Positions 49,814 through 57,302 of a DNA stretch of 64,000 nt are shown in pieces (position 1 is the stretch's first letter; every line of letters starts with the position of its first letter). The notes under the pieces are model-generated. The model was not told where the DNA came from. It did no database searches and saw only the letters and a program-made list of their open reading frames with translations. The stretch lies in assembly GCA_900065925.1 (NCBI GenBank), contig LN890280.1, forward strand, positions 1,356,451-1,420,450. The letters are read 5' to 3'. This DNA comes from Nitrosotalea devaniterrae. Lineage in GTDB: Archaea; Thermoproteota; Nitrososphaeria; Nitrososphaerales; Nitrosopumilaceae. The position numbers were made by a program, and so were the translations under genes.

Positions 49814-50985
49814 CAGAAGACCAATTCATGGGAAATATCTACCAGAGATTTCCAGTAACAATAGAACGTGGACTTGGAGCCCGTGTATGGGATACAAGTG
49901 GAAAAGAGTACATCGACTGCATGGGAGGATATGGAGTGGCGCTAGTAGGTCACTGCAATCCTCGAGTAGTAAAAGAGATCAAGTCACAGCTTGACAAGAT
50001 CATTACAGTACATAGTTCATTATACAACAAAACAAGAGAAGAATTCCTTGAAAAATTAATCAAGATTTCACCAAAGAGTCTCAGCCAGGTATACTTAAAC
50101 AACAGTGGAACAGAAGCAGTAGAAGCTGCAATCAAATTTGCACGCAAATTTACAGGAAAGAAAAAAATGGTTGCAATGAATGGTTCATACCATGGAAAAT
50201 CACTTGGTGCACTATCAGTCACATTCAATCAAAAATATCGCAAGGCATTTGAGCCTCTTGTTGATACTGTGAGCTTTTCATCATTTGGAGATATTGAAGC
50301 ATTACGAAATGCAGTAGATTCTGACACTGCAATGATAATAATGGAACCAATTCAGGGAGAAAGTGGAATCAATGTTGCACCAGACGGATTTTTACAACAA
50401 GTCAGAAAGTTATGCGATGAGAAGGGAATCGTTCTAGTGTTCGATGAGATTCAGGCAGGTCTTGGAAGAACAGGAAAAATGTGGGCAAGTCAACATTGGG
50501 ATACAGTACCGGACATCATGTGTCTTGCAAAAGGTATTGCAGGCGGCGTACCAATGGGTGCTACACTAGTAAGGCCAGACATATTGGCGTCAATTAACAA
50601 AGGAGAACAATCATCAACATTTGGAGGTAATCCATTATCATGTGCAGCAGGGATTGGAGCAATTGATGCACTAGTAGAAGACAAGTTAGTTGAGAATGCA
50701 GAGAAAAATGGAAAACTATTCAGAGACGGATTAGAGAGATTAAAAGAAAAGCACAAGATAATTCGAGAAGTAAGAGGCAAGGGACTCATGATTGGAGTAG
50801 AGATGAAGTTTGAAGTAAAAGACATATTGTTTGATGGAATTGCAAATAACCTATTGTTGCTTTATTCTGGCAAGAATATACTGCGATTGTTACCCCCCCT
50901 AGTAATATCAGAGACGGACATAAACAAAGCTTTAGAAACTCTAGATGTGATAATAACAAAAGAGGAACAGAGAAGAAATGTCTAG
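49810..50985 (+). CDS. lysJ: LysW-bound semialdehyde aminotransferase
   Basis: 391 aa, class III PLP aminotransferase (ArgD/LysJ). It transfers an amino group from glutamate to the LysW-linked semialdehyde. Motifs: NNSGTEAVEAAIKFARKFTG, VLVFDEIQAGLGRTGKMW (Asp for the PLP nitrogen), LAKGIAGGVPMGA with the PLP lysine at about Lys241, and STFGGNPLSCAAG. It overlaps the preceding kinase gene and the following Lrp gene. Confidence 0.94.
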   Translation: MTEDQFMGNIYQRFPVTIERGLGARVWDTSGKEYIDCMGGYGVALVGHCNPRVVKEIKSQLDKIITVHSSLYNKTREEFLEKLIKISPKSLSQVYLNNSGTEAVEAAIKFARKFTGKKKMVAMNGSYHGKSLGALSVTFNQKYRKAFEPLVDTVSFSSFGDIEALRNAVDSDTAMIIMEPIQGESGINVAPDGFLQQVRKLCDEKGIVLVFDEIQAGLGRTGKMWASQHWDTVPDIMCLAKGIAGGVPMGATLVRPDILASINKGEQSSTFGGNPLSCAAGIGAIDALVEDKLVENAEKNGKLFRDGLERLKEKHKIIREVRGKGLMIGVEMKFEVKDILFDGIANNLLLLYSGKNILRLLPPLVISETDINKALETLDVIITKEEQRRNV

Positions 50986-51397
50986 AGACAAGACAGATGA
51001 GACAATAATTGAAATGCTTAAAAAAGATTCAAGGCAATCTTTTGTAGAAATTGGCGAAAAATTAGGATTATCAGAATCTGCAGTAAGACGAAGAGTAAAA
51101 AATCTTACAGATGGTGGCACAATAAAGAAATTTACAATTGAAACAGGTGATGCAAATTCTACCAGTGCAATAATTTTGATCTCAGTTGACTCATCAACTG
51201 ATACATCAAAGGTATCTGCAAGACTTTCTAAACTGCGTGGAGTACATACAGTATTTGAGATAACAGGTCAGTATGATATTGCAACAATAATCAAAGCACC
51301 AACAATTACTGACATCAATGTGTGCATAGATGAATTGAGAAAAGTTTCAGGCGTATTTGACACAAATACTGTCATAATATTGCGTACAGTCACATAA
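50978..51397 (+). CDS. Lrp/AsnC-family regulator, probably LysM-like
   Basis: 139 aa. The N-terminal helix-turn-helix reads QSFVEIGEKLGLSESAVRRR. The C-terminal RAM ligand domain has SARLSKLRGVHTVFEITGQY and the expected DIATIIKAP strand. It overlaps lysJ by eight bases and lies immediately before the homocitrate synthase promoter. In Sulfolobus, LysM of the same family controls the lysine genes in response to lysine; by context this protein likely has the same role at the inverted repeats at 51433-51489. Confidence 0.92.
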   Translation: MSRDKTDETIIEMLKKDSRQSFVEIGEKLGLSESAVRRRVKNLTDGGTIKKFTIETGDANSTSAIILISVDSSTDTSKVSARLSKLRGVHTVFEITGQYDIATIIKAPTITDINVCIDELRKVSGVFDTNTVIILRTVT

Positions 51398-51432
51398 AAC
51401 GAATATCGTCATATAATTCTGAAATCCACCTA

Positions 51433-51466
51433 AAATCGTTCTAAAAACAGCAAAACTAGACGATTT
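51433..51466. promoter_or_regulatory. Imperfect inverted repeat upstream of homocitrate synthase
   Basis: AAATCGTTCTA (51433-51443) and TAGACGATTT (51457-51466) are near-perfect reverse complements, differing by one extra T. They lie just upstream of the TATA-overlapping repeat at 51472. A direct copy of ACGAATAT also occurs at both about 51399 and 51471. The cluster of repeated words points to a cooperative regulator such as an Lrp octamer. Confidence 0.45.
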
Positions 51467-51471
51467 CTGTA

Positions 51472-51489
51472 CGAATATGTTTATATTCG
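51472..51489 (+). promoter_or_regulatory. Operator overlapping the homocitrate synthase TATA box
   Basis: CGAATAT-GTTT-ATATTCG has perfect 7-base arms. Its core TTTATATT is the TATA box, centred about 30 bases before the start codon at 51515, so the mRNA is close to leaderless. Binding here would exclude TBP. The upstream Lrp/LysM-like gene ends only 75 bases away. Confidence 0.6.
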
Positions 51490-51514
51490 CAAAACTCAGA
51501 TAAAAAATTTAGAA

Positions 51515-52705
51515 ATGGACGATGCAAACTATTACGCATATCAATATAACGAGATGGGCGTCAAGCCAAAGAAAATCAAAATACTTGACAGTACACTTAG
51601 GGAAGGAGAGCAACATCCAGGTGTTACTTTTTCAAACAAACAGAGAATCCAGATTGCATGGATGCTGGATTATTTTGGAGTTGATCAAATTGAGATATCC
51701 CCTGTTGTATCCCCTGATCATAAGGAAGCAACAAAAACTATCATCAAACAAGGATTAAAAGCAGATATTGTAGCACATGTTCGCGCATTAAAAGAAGATG
51801 TGGATGTTGCAATTGATTGTGATGCAACATGGATGGCAACTTATCTTGGAATTTCTGAAATTCACATGAAGGACAAGTTAAGAATTACAAGAGAAGAAGC
51901 ATTACGAAGATCAGTTGAAACAGTAGAATATGCAAAAGCACATGGACTGAAGATGAGATTTACAGTGGAGGATGGTAGTAGAGCAGATCCAGAATTTCTC
52001 ATGCAGGTATGCAAGGCAATCTCTGATGCAGGTGTTGACAGGATTAGCTTACCAGATACTGTTGGAATAATGAGACCAAACGGAATGTATAATTTTGTAA
52101 AATCAATTCGAGAAGAGATAAAAACTCCACTTGATGTGCACTGCCACAACGATATTGGACTTGCCCTTGCAAATGCATTAGCAGGATGTGACGGCGGCGC
52201 AGATCAAATTCACACTACAATTGATGGAATAGGTGAAAGAACTGGAATACCAGCACTTGCAGAAACAGCAGTTGCTCTAACATACCTATACAAGTCACCA
52301 AATAATTTCAGACTAGACATGCTCATGGACCTATCAAGGCTAATTGAGCAATATACAACAATTGTGCCCTATGACTCAAAGCCAATTGTAGGACCTACGG
52401 CTTACAAGCACAAAGCTGGAACGCACTTGGCAGCAATTTTAAGAAACCCAGCAGCATACGAGCCAATTGAACCAAAGATAGTAGGAAATAGAAGAAGAAT
52501 CGTATTTGGAGAACTTGCTGGAAAGAACGGTGCGGCATATTTGATGTCTTTGCTAGGCCTCGAACAAAACGAAGAACATGCAAAGTCAGTGGCAGCTGGA
52601 CTGAAGAATCTAAGAATGGGAGATTTGCTTGAGATACCACTTGATGATAGACTTGAACGAAAGATAATTAATGACACCGAAGTGAAGGTAAAAGCAGGAA
52701 AATAA
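51515..52705 (+). CDS. Homocitrate synthase
   Basis: 396 aa, alpha-isopropylmalate/homocitrate synthase family. It condenses 2-oxoglutarate and acetyl-CoA, the entry to the aminoadipate route to lysine. Motifs: LDSTLREGEQHPGVTFSNKQ and the metal-site VHCHNDIGLALANALAG. No C-terminal LeuA regulatory domain is present, in line with homocitrate synthases. It leads the half-cluster with lysW2, the LysX-like ligase and lysK. 2-Isopropylmalate or citramalate synthase are the alternatives, but the context strongly favours homocitrate. Confidence 0.9.
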   Translation: MDDANYYAYQYNEMGVKPKKIKILDSTLREGEQHPGVTFSNKQRIQIAWMLDYFGVDQIEISPVVSPDHKEATKTIIKQGLKADIVAHVRALKEDVDVAIDCDATWMATYLGISEIHMKDKLRITREEALRRSVETVEYAKAHGLKMRFTVEDGSRADPEFLMQVCKAISDAGVDRISLPDTVGIMRPNGMYNFVKSIREEIKTPLDVHCHNDIGLALANALAGCDGGADQIHTTIDGIGERTGIPALAETAVALTYLYKSPNNFRLDMLMDLSRLIEQYTTIVPYDSKPIVGPTAYKHKAGTHLAAILRNPAAYEPIEPKIVGNRRRIVFGELAGKNGAAYLMSLLGLEQNEEHAKSVAAGLKNLRMGDLLEIPLDDRLERKIINDTEVKVKAGK

Positions 52706-52706
52706 T

Positions 52707-52871
52707 ATGAAATGCTTAGAATGTGATGCAAACATCAACCCTCCAAAGGACTCGATGGAAGGAGAGATAGTAACCTGTCCTGATTGCGGCGCAAGTTTTG
52801 AACTTGTTAAAGGATCCTCCGGCTTTGAGTTAAAACCAGCACAATCTGTTGGTGAGGACTGGGGCCAGTGA
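52707..52871 (+). CDS. lysW: Amino-group carrier protein LysW, second copy, ending in Gln
   Basis: 54 aa, ATG at 52707, TGA at 52869-52871. It matches the first copy throughout: KCLECDANI, EIVTCPDCGASFEL and the acidic end SVGEDWGQ. The terminal residue is Gln (CAG), where the canonical LysW has Glu as acceptor. The codon just precedes TGA, and the GTG start of the LysX-like ligase overlaps it (GTGA). A single G-to-C change from GAG would give it, so either a sequence error, a processed C-terminus or a changed chemistry must be considered. It should carry alpha-aminoadipate. Confidence 0.92.
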   Translation: MKCLECDANINPPKDSMEGEIVTCPDCGASFELVKGSSGFELKPAQSVGEDWGQ

Positions 52872-53716
52872 GCTCCGGTTTATCGATTCTCTACGATACC
52901 ATCAGGTGGGAAGAAAAAGCACTCTTTGATGCAGCAAAGGAAAAAGGCATCGATGCAAAGATGGTTGACTGTAAGAATCTGTCCATTAATCTAGATAAAA
53001 GCAAAGAAGAGTATGGAACTGTAATACAAAGATGTGTCAGTTATTATCGTAGCCTTCACTCTACTGCAGCACTGGAAGGAAAAGGAGTTAACATAATCAA
53101 TTCACTGAATACTAGCATTTTTGCCGGAAACAAATTATTTACTCACATGCTTTTGCTAAAAAAAGGAATACCCACACCATTTAGTGCAGTCGCATTTTCA
53201 CAAGAATCAGCACTTGATCTTCTTGACAAAAAAGGATACCCAATGGTGATAAAACCAACTGTTGGTAGTTGGGGAAGGATGATTGCAATGCTAAAAGACA
53301 AGGAATCTGCAGAGGCAATAATTGAAAGCAGAGAAAGCATGTATCCAATTTATCAAGTGTATTATCTAGAAGAATTTGTCAATAGACCACCACGTGATAT
53401 CAGGGCAATCGTAATAGGAGACAGAGTTGTTGCTGCAATTTACCGCTATTCTGGAGAAGACCAGTGGAAAACAAACATGGCACTTGGAGGTAGAGCAGAG
53501 GAACTCAAAGTCACAAAAGAATTAGAAGATATTTGCATCAAGGCAACAGAAGCAGTTCAGGGACAGATAGTCGGAGTTGATCTAATGGAAAGTAAAGAAA
53601 ACGGACTTGTTGTTCATGAAGTTAACAATACAACGGAATACAAAAATACTGTCAGAGTTACTGGCGTAAATATACCAGCAATGATGATCGATTACGCAAT
53701 GAGCCAAGGAAAATAA
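52868..53716 (+). CDS. lysX: LysW-aminoadipate ligase, LysX-like (ATP-grasp)
   Basis: 282 aa, GTG start overlapping the lysW2 stop. It is an ATP-grasp ligase paralogous to that at 47035: YPMVIKPTVGSWGRMIAMLK, FVNRPPRDIRAIVIGDRVVA and VVHEVNNTTEYKNTVRVTGV. The last motif resembles LysX (N-x-T-x-E-F-K-N, then TGV). Linkage to homocitrate synthase and lysW2 supports alpha-aminoadipate as substrate. The enzyme normally forms an isopeptide-type bond with the gamma-carboxyl of a C-terminal Glu; its own partner here ends in Gln. Confidence 0.88.
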   Translation: MSSGLSILYDTIRWEEKALFDAAKEKGIDAKMVDCKNLSINLDKSKEEYGTVIQRCVSYYRSLHSTAALEGKGVNIINSLNTSIFAGNKLFTHMLLLKKGIPTPFSAVAFSQESALDLLDKKGYPMVIKPTVGSWGRMIAMLKDKESAEAIIESRESMYPIYQVYYLEEFVNRPPRDIRAIVIGDRVVAAIYRYSGEDQWKTNMALGGRAEELKVTKELEDICIKATEAVQGQIVGVDLMESKENGLVVHEVNNTTEYKNTVRVTGVNIPAMMIDYAMSQGK

Positions 53717-53719
53717 GAA

Positions 53720-54862
53720 TTGGATTCGTCAGTAACTAGTACACCGAGGTATTCAGTAAAAGTTCTAGAGAAGGCTCTAAGGCTCTATACACCATCACTC
53801 TCAGAAAAGCCGCTTGCAGAGTTTTTGGCAGACAAGTGTGATGATTTTGGATTTGAAGACATTCGCATAGACGATGTAGGGAACCTTATCGCTACAAAAG
53901 GATCTGGATATCCAAGAATAATGCTATGTGGACACATGGATACAGTTCCAGGAAAGATAAAGGTGAGAAATGAAGATGGGTTCATTTATGGTCGAGGTGC
54001 ATCAGATGCCAAGGCACCCTTGATCTCAATGCTTCTTGCAGCAGCATCAGTCCAAGGCAACAACAATGGAACAATAACGTTTGCAGCAGTAGTAGATGAA
54101 GAAGGAAATGCAACAGGAATAAAGAGCCTTGTGAAACAAAAGCCTGAGATAGATTATGCAATATTTGGCGAGCCAAGCGGAATTAAAAATATCACAATTG
54201 CATACAAGGGAAGAATTGCAATAAACTTGAGAGTGAATGTAGGTGATAGTGCACATGCAAGTGCACCATGGCTTGCAAAAAATGCAATTGAGGAATCATA
54301 TGTATTTACAAGCGCGCTAAAAAAATCCCTAGAACAAAATCAAGAAGGTCTTGCAAAAAGCATGATGCTTACATCATCTTTAACTGAAATCAAGGGAGGC
54401 ACAAGCCATAATGTGACACCACTAGAATGTGATGCCATAATGGACATAAGAATTCCAGTAAATATGAACTGCAAAATTGTTGGAGAGAGAATTGCAACAA
54501 CAGTACAAGACATTGCAAAAAAACAAGGAGTAAATGCATTTTATTCAGTCATAGACGAGACTGAACCATTTGAGGCACCACATAGCTCTCCACTTGTTAG
54601 AGCACTAACACTTGGAATAATGGATGTAGAAAAGGCAAGACCGCAGCTAATTCGAAAGACAGGTACAGGAGATATGAACATAATAGGAAATTCACTAAAC
54701 ATTCCAGTCGTTACCTACGGTCCAGGAGATCCTCATGCATCACATACAATTGATGAAAGAGTGTCAACAGATGAGTTTCTAAGAAGCATTGAAGTTTTCA
54801 AGAGGATGTTATCTCATCTCAGAAGGTTACACGAATTCAAAAATCCTCCCGCCAAATCCTAA
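53720..54862 (+). CDS. lysK: LysW-lysine/ornithine hydrolase
   Basis: 380 aa, TTG start three bases after the ligase stop. It belongs to the M20 metallopeptidase family (ArgE/LysK) and releases lysine or ornithine from LysW. Motifs: IMLCGHMDTVPGKIKVRNED (first metal His and Asp), GRGASDAKAPLISMLLAAAS and FAAVVDEEGNATGIKSLV (catalytic Glu pair). The later segment THNV-type region reads GGTSHNVTPLECDAIMDIRI. A single copy probably serves both carriers. Confidence 0.9.
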   Translation: MDSSVTSTPRYSVKVLEKALRLYTPSLSEKPLAEFLADKCDDFGFEDIRIDDVGNLIATKGSGYPRIMLCGHMDTVPGKIKVRNEDGFIYGRGASDAKAPLISMLLAAASVQGNNNGTITFAAVVDEEGNATGIKSLVKQKPEIDYAIFGEPSGIKNITIAYKGRIAINLRVNVGDSAHASAPWLAKNAIEESYVFTSALKKSLEQNQEGLAKSMMLTSSLTEIKGGTSHNVTPLECDAIMDIRIPVNMNCKIVGERIATTVQDIAKKQGVNAFYSVIDETEPFEAPHSSPLVRALTLGIMDVEKARPQLIRKTGTGDMNIIGNSLNIPVVTYGPGDPHASHTIDERVSTDEFLRSIEVFKRMLSHLRRLHEFKNPPAKS

Positions 54863-54901
54863 AACGAAGCTCAAAATATAGAGTAGTCAGAGTTTTTTAC
54901 A

Positions 54902-55948
54902 ATGTTATGGTTTGTCGGTCTTGGCATTTCAGGCCTGGAGGGAGCAAGTGCAAACGCCATTCAAGTTTTAAAAAAAGCAGATATGGTATATTTTGAAAAT
55001 TTTACCAGCCCCATAGGAAGAACAGAATTATCAAAAATAAAAAAACTAGTCAGAGGGAAAATGACCATTGCTCCAAGATGGATGGTAGAAGACGGTAAAG
55101 CAATATTACTACTTGCCAAAAAGAAAAATGTCGTACTTCTGGCTTATGGAGACCCTTATGTTGCAACAACTCACTTGGAATTACGCACAAGAGCTGAAAA
55201 GGACAAGATCAAGACAAAAACAATTCATGCCGCATCTGCAATTACATCATTGATTGGAGAATGTGGATTACACCATTACAAAATTGGAAGACCTGTAACA
55301 ATCATGAGAGAACTTCCATCTCTAAGTACCGTATATTATACAATTTATGAAAATATGGTAAAAGGAAATCATAGTTTGTTAATTTTGGAATTTGATAATA
55401 GTTCCAATTTCTTTTTGAACCCAAAGGATGCTCTTTCCAGTTTACTTGAGACAGAAAATGGACAGAGAAGAAACGTCATTGACCAGTCCACATTTGCAAT
55501 AGTGGCATCAAGAATTGGTTCAAAGAGTCAGAAAATAATCTCAGGGAAATTATCATCGCTTGTAAAGGTAGATTTTGGCAAACCTCCACATACCATCATC
55601 ATTCCAGGAAAACTACATTTTACAGAACATGATGCAATCAAGATATTTTCAAAGTGTTTTGATGAGCCATTTGACAATTCATCAAAGATTCAAAAAATAT
55701 CAGATCAGATGCTCTCAAAATACGTTCCAAAAGCAAGAAAGGCATTAGAGGAAGTTACAAAAATGCTCAAAGATGATCCAAGTCTAAAGCCAGTAATAGA
55801 AAATGCTCAGTTATACATAGATGATTCAGAAAAATTCCAAAGAGATGGACAAGAGGAACTTGCCGTACTCAGCATAGGATATGCAGAAGGACTCATGGAT
55901 GCATTACGCCTCTCAAAAGGAATTGACCCATGGGCACAGAGTTTATAG
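54902..55948 (+). CDS. dphB: Diphthine synthase fused to a DUF357 domain
   Basis: 348 aa. Residues 1-265 are the diphthine synthase (Dph5/DphB) methylase: MLWFVGLGISGLEGASANAI, VLLAYGDPYVATTHLELRTR and IHAASAITSLIGECGLHHYK. It uses AdoMet to methylate the elongation factor 2 histidine during diphthamide synthesis. Residues 275-348 form a DUF357 helical domain (YIDDSEKFQRDGQEELAVLS, then IGYAEGLMDALRLSKGI). DUF357 is a separate gene in many archaea, often near the FAD synthase gene that also follows here. Confidence 0.9.
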   Translation: MLWFVGLGISGLEGASANAIQVLKKADMVYFENFTSPIGRTELSKIKKLVRGKMTIAPRWMVEDGKAILLLAKKKNVVLLAYGDPYVATTHLELRTRAEKDKIKTKTIHAASAITSLIGECGLHHYKIGRPVTIMRELPSLSTVYYTIYENMVKGNHSLLILEFDNSSNFFLNPKDALSSLLETENGQRRNVIDQSTFAIVASRIGSKSQKIISGKLSSLVKVDFGKPPHTIIIPGKLHFTEHDAIKIFSKCFDEPFDNSSKIQKISDQMLSKYVPKARKALEEVTKMLKDDPSLKPVIENAQLYIDDSEKFQRDGQEELAVLSIGYAEGLMDALRLSKGIDPWAQSL

Positions 55949-55987
55949 ATAAATCAAATTGTAATAGTTTCGCTCTAGTGATAATAT

Positions 55988-56605
55988 TTGGATGCATTTG
56001 ATAAAGAAATAATCACAGCCTTTTTTGTGGCAGCACTTTCAGGCGATACTGCTATAGACATCATACGAAAGAAACTTGCACTCAGTCCAGAATACATTCA
56101 AGATAAAATAGATAATCTTGTCAAAAATGGTTTTATTGAAAATAACAAGAAGACCCTTACCGATCTAGGAAGAAATTCTATACGAATAGTACTAGCAGGA
56201 GGAGTTTTTGACATAATCCATCCAGGACACATTCATACTCTCAGAGCAGCAAAGGCTCTAGGTAATGTACTAGTTGTAGTAATTGCAACCGACAAGACCG
56301 CACAAAAAATGAAGAATCGTATTCCACTTCACAACATGGAGCTTCGCAAGGATTTGGTGAGATCACTTTCAATGGTAGACTATGCAGTAGTCGGGTATGA
56401 AGGAGACATATTCAAGTCAGTGGAGATTATCAAACCAAACATCATCGCACTAGGATACGACCAGGTTCATCAAGAGAAGTTCATAATAGATGGATGTAAG
56501 AAAATAGGAATTAATGTATCCATTGCAAGATTACAATCCCCAATACCAGACATCAAGAGTTCAAAGATTGAAAATGATTATGGCAAGTCAATTTATGGAA
56601 TTTAA
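55988..56605 (+). CDS. ribL: FAD synthase, archaeal RibL type, with N-terminal HTH
   Basis: 205 aa, TTG start. Residues 65-190 are a nucleotidyltransferase with VLAGGVFDIIHPGHIHTLRA (HxGH motif) and later ALGYDQVHQEKFIIDGCKKI. It should adenylate FMN to FAD. An N-terminal segment of about 60 residues resembles a helix-turn-helix (LALSPEYIQDKIDNLVKNGF), a possible flavin or DNA-linked regulatory part. Its stop overlaps the stop of the convergent riboflavin kinase gene by four bases, so both enzymes of flavin nucleotide synthesis are side by side. Confidence 0.88.
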   Translation: MDAFDKEIITAFFVAALSGDTAIDIIRKKLALSPEYIQDKIDNLVKNGFIENNKKTLTDLGRNSIRIVLAGGVFDIIHPGHIHTLRAAKALGNVLVVVIATDKTAQKMKNRIPLHNMELRKDLVRSLSMVDYAVVGYEGDIFKSVEIIKPNIIALGYDQVHQEKFIIDGCKKIGINVSIARLQSPIPDIKSSKIENDYGKSIYGI

Positions 56606-57297
56606 TTTTGCATGGCCTTTGTGCTTATTGGAACTCGTATTGTAACCTTTGAACCTGTGGAAAGTTTTGTTGCCTTTTTGATGTTTTCTTCGGAGATCAA
56701 TTCAATTATCGAATCATCATGATGAGTACGCTCAAGCAAGATTAATGCTGCATTTACATTGTTGATTTTTGCAGGGTAGCATTTTACCCAGCCATAAGTT
56801 CTCTTACCATCTGAGAAACCATCAACCAATATTGCAGGATATGCATCAAGTGAGCGTTTGGCTTCAATTGATTCTTTATCTTTTAATTTTACATTTAGTG
56901 TTCCAGGAAATGGAACATAGCCAAGCTTTGTCTTGAATTGTTTTGTGTATCCCTTCATTGACATATAATATGCACCTTCACCCATGCCAGAACTTATTGT
57001 TCCCTTGAATTCCAAATGTGCAGGAATTGAATCAAGGCTTGATTTTAACACAGACGATATCTTGATCATTTCAGAGTGACCTTTGGTTGTTATTCGAACA
57101 GAGACTTTTTGACCACTACGTAGCCTCTCAATATACCCATTAGATTCCAGCTCCATGAGATGTTTTGATGCAGCTTGCTGTGACTTGTTTATGCTTTTTC
57201 CAAGAGAGGATGTTGTTATTGGTACAAAATTATAGCGTGCACCTTTTGTAAAAAGTTCTGCAAGCGTTAGAATGTGTTGGATCTTTAGTTCAGGCAT
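56602..57297 (-). CDS. ribK: CTP-dependent riboflavin kinase with N-terminal winged helix
   Basis: 231 aa. Residues 95-225 are the archaeal RibK (DUF120) domain: GTISSGMGEGAYYMSMKGYT, LGYVPFPGTLNVKLKDKES and DGKRTYGWVKCYPAKIN. It phosphorylates riboflavin with CTP to FMN. Residues 1-85 form a winged helix (SQQAASKHLMELESNGYIER, RSGQKVSVRITTKG). Such fusions are known in archaea and are thought to sense flavin and control rib genes. Its gene is convergent with ribL, overlapping by four bases. Confidence 0.93.
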   Translation of the reverse strand: MPELKIQHILTLAELFTKGARYNFVPITTSSLGKSINKSQQAASKHLMELESNGYIERLRSGQKVSVRITTKGHSEMIKISSVLKSSLDSIPAHLEFKGTISSGMGEGAYYMSMKGYTKQFKTKLGYVPFPGTLNVKLKDKESIEAKRSLDAYPAILVDGFSDGKRTYGWVKCYPAKINNVNAALILLERTHHDDSIIELISEENIKKATKLSTGSKVTIRVPISTKAMQN

Positions 57298-57302
57298 TAA
57301 TT

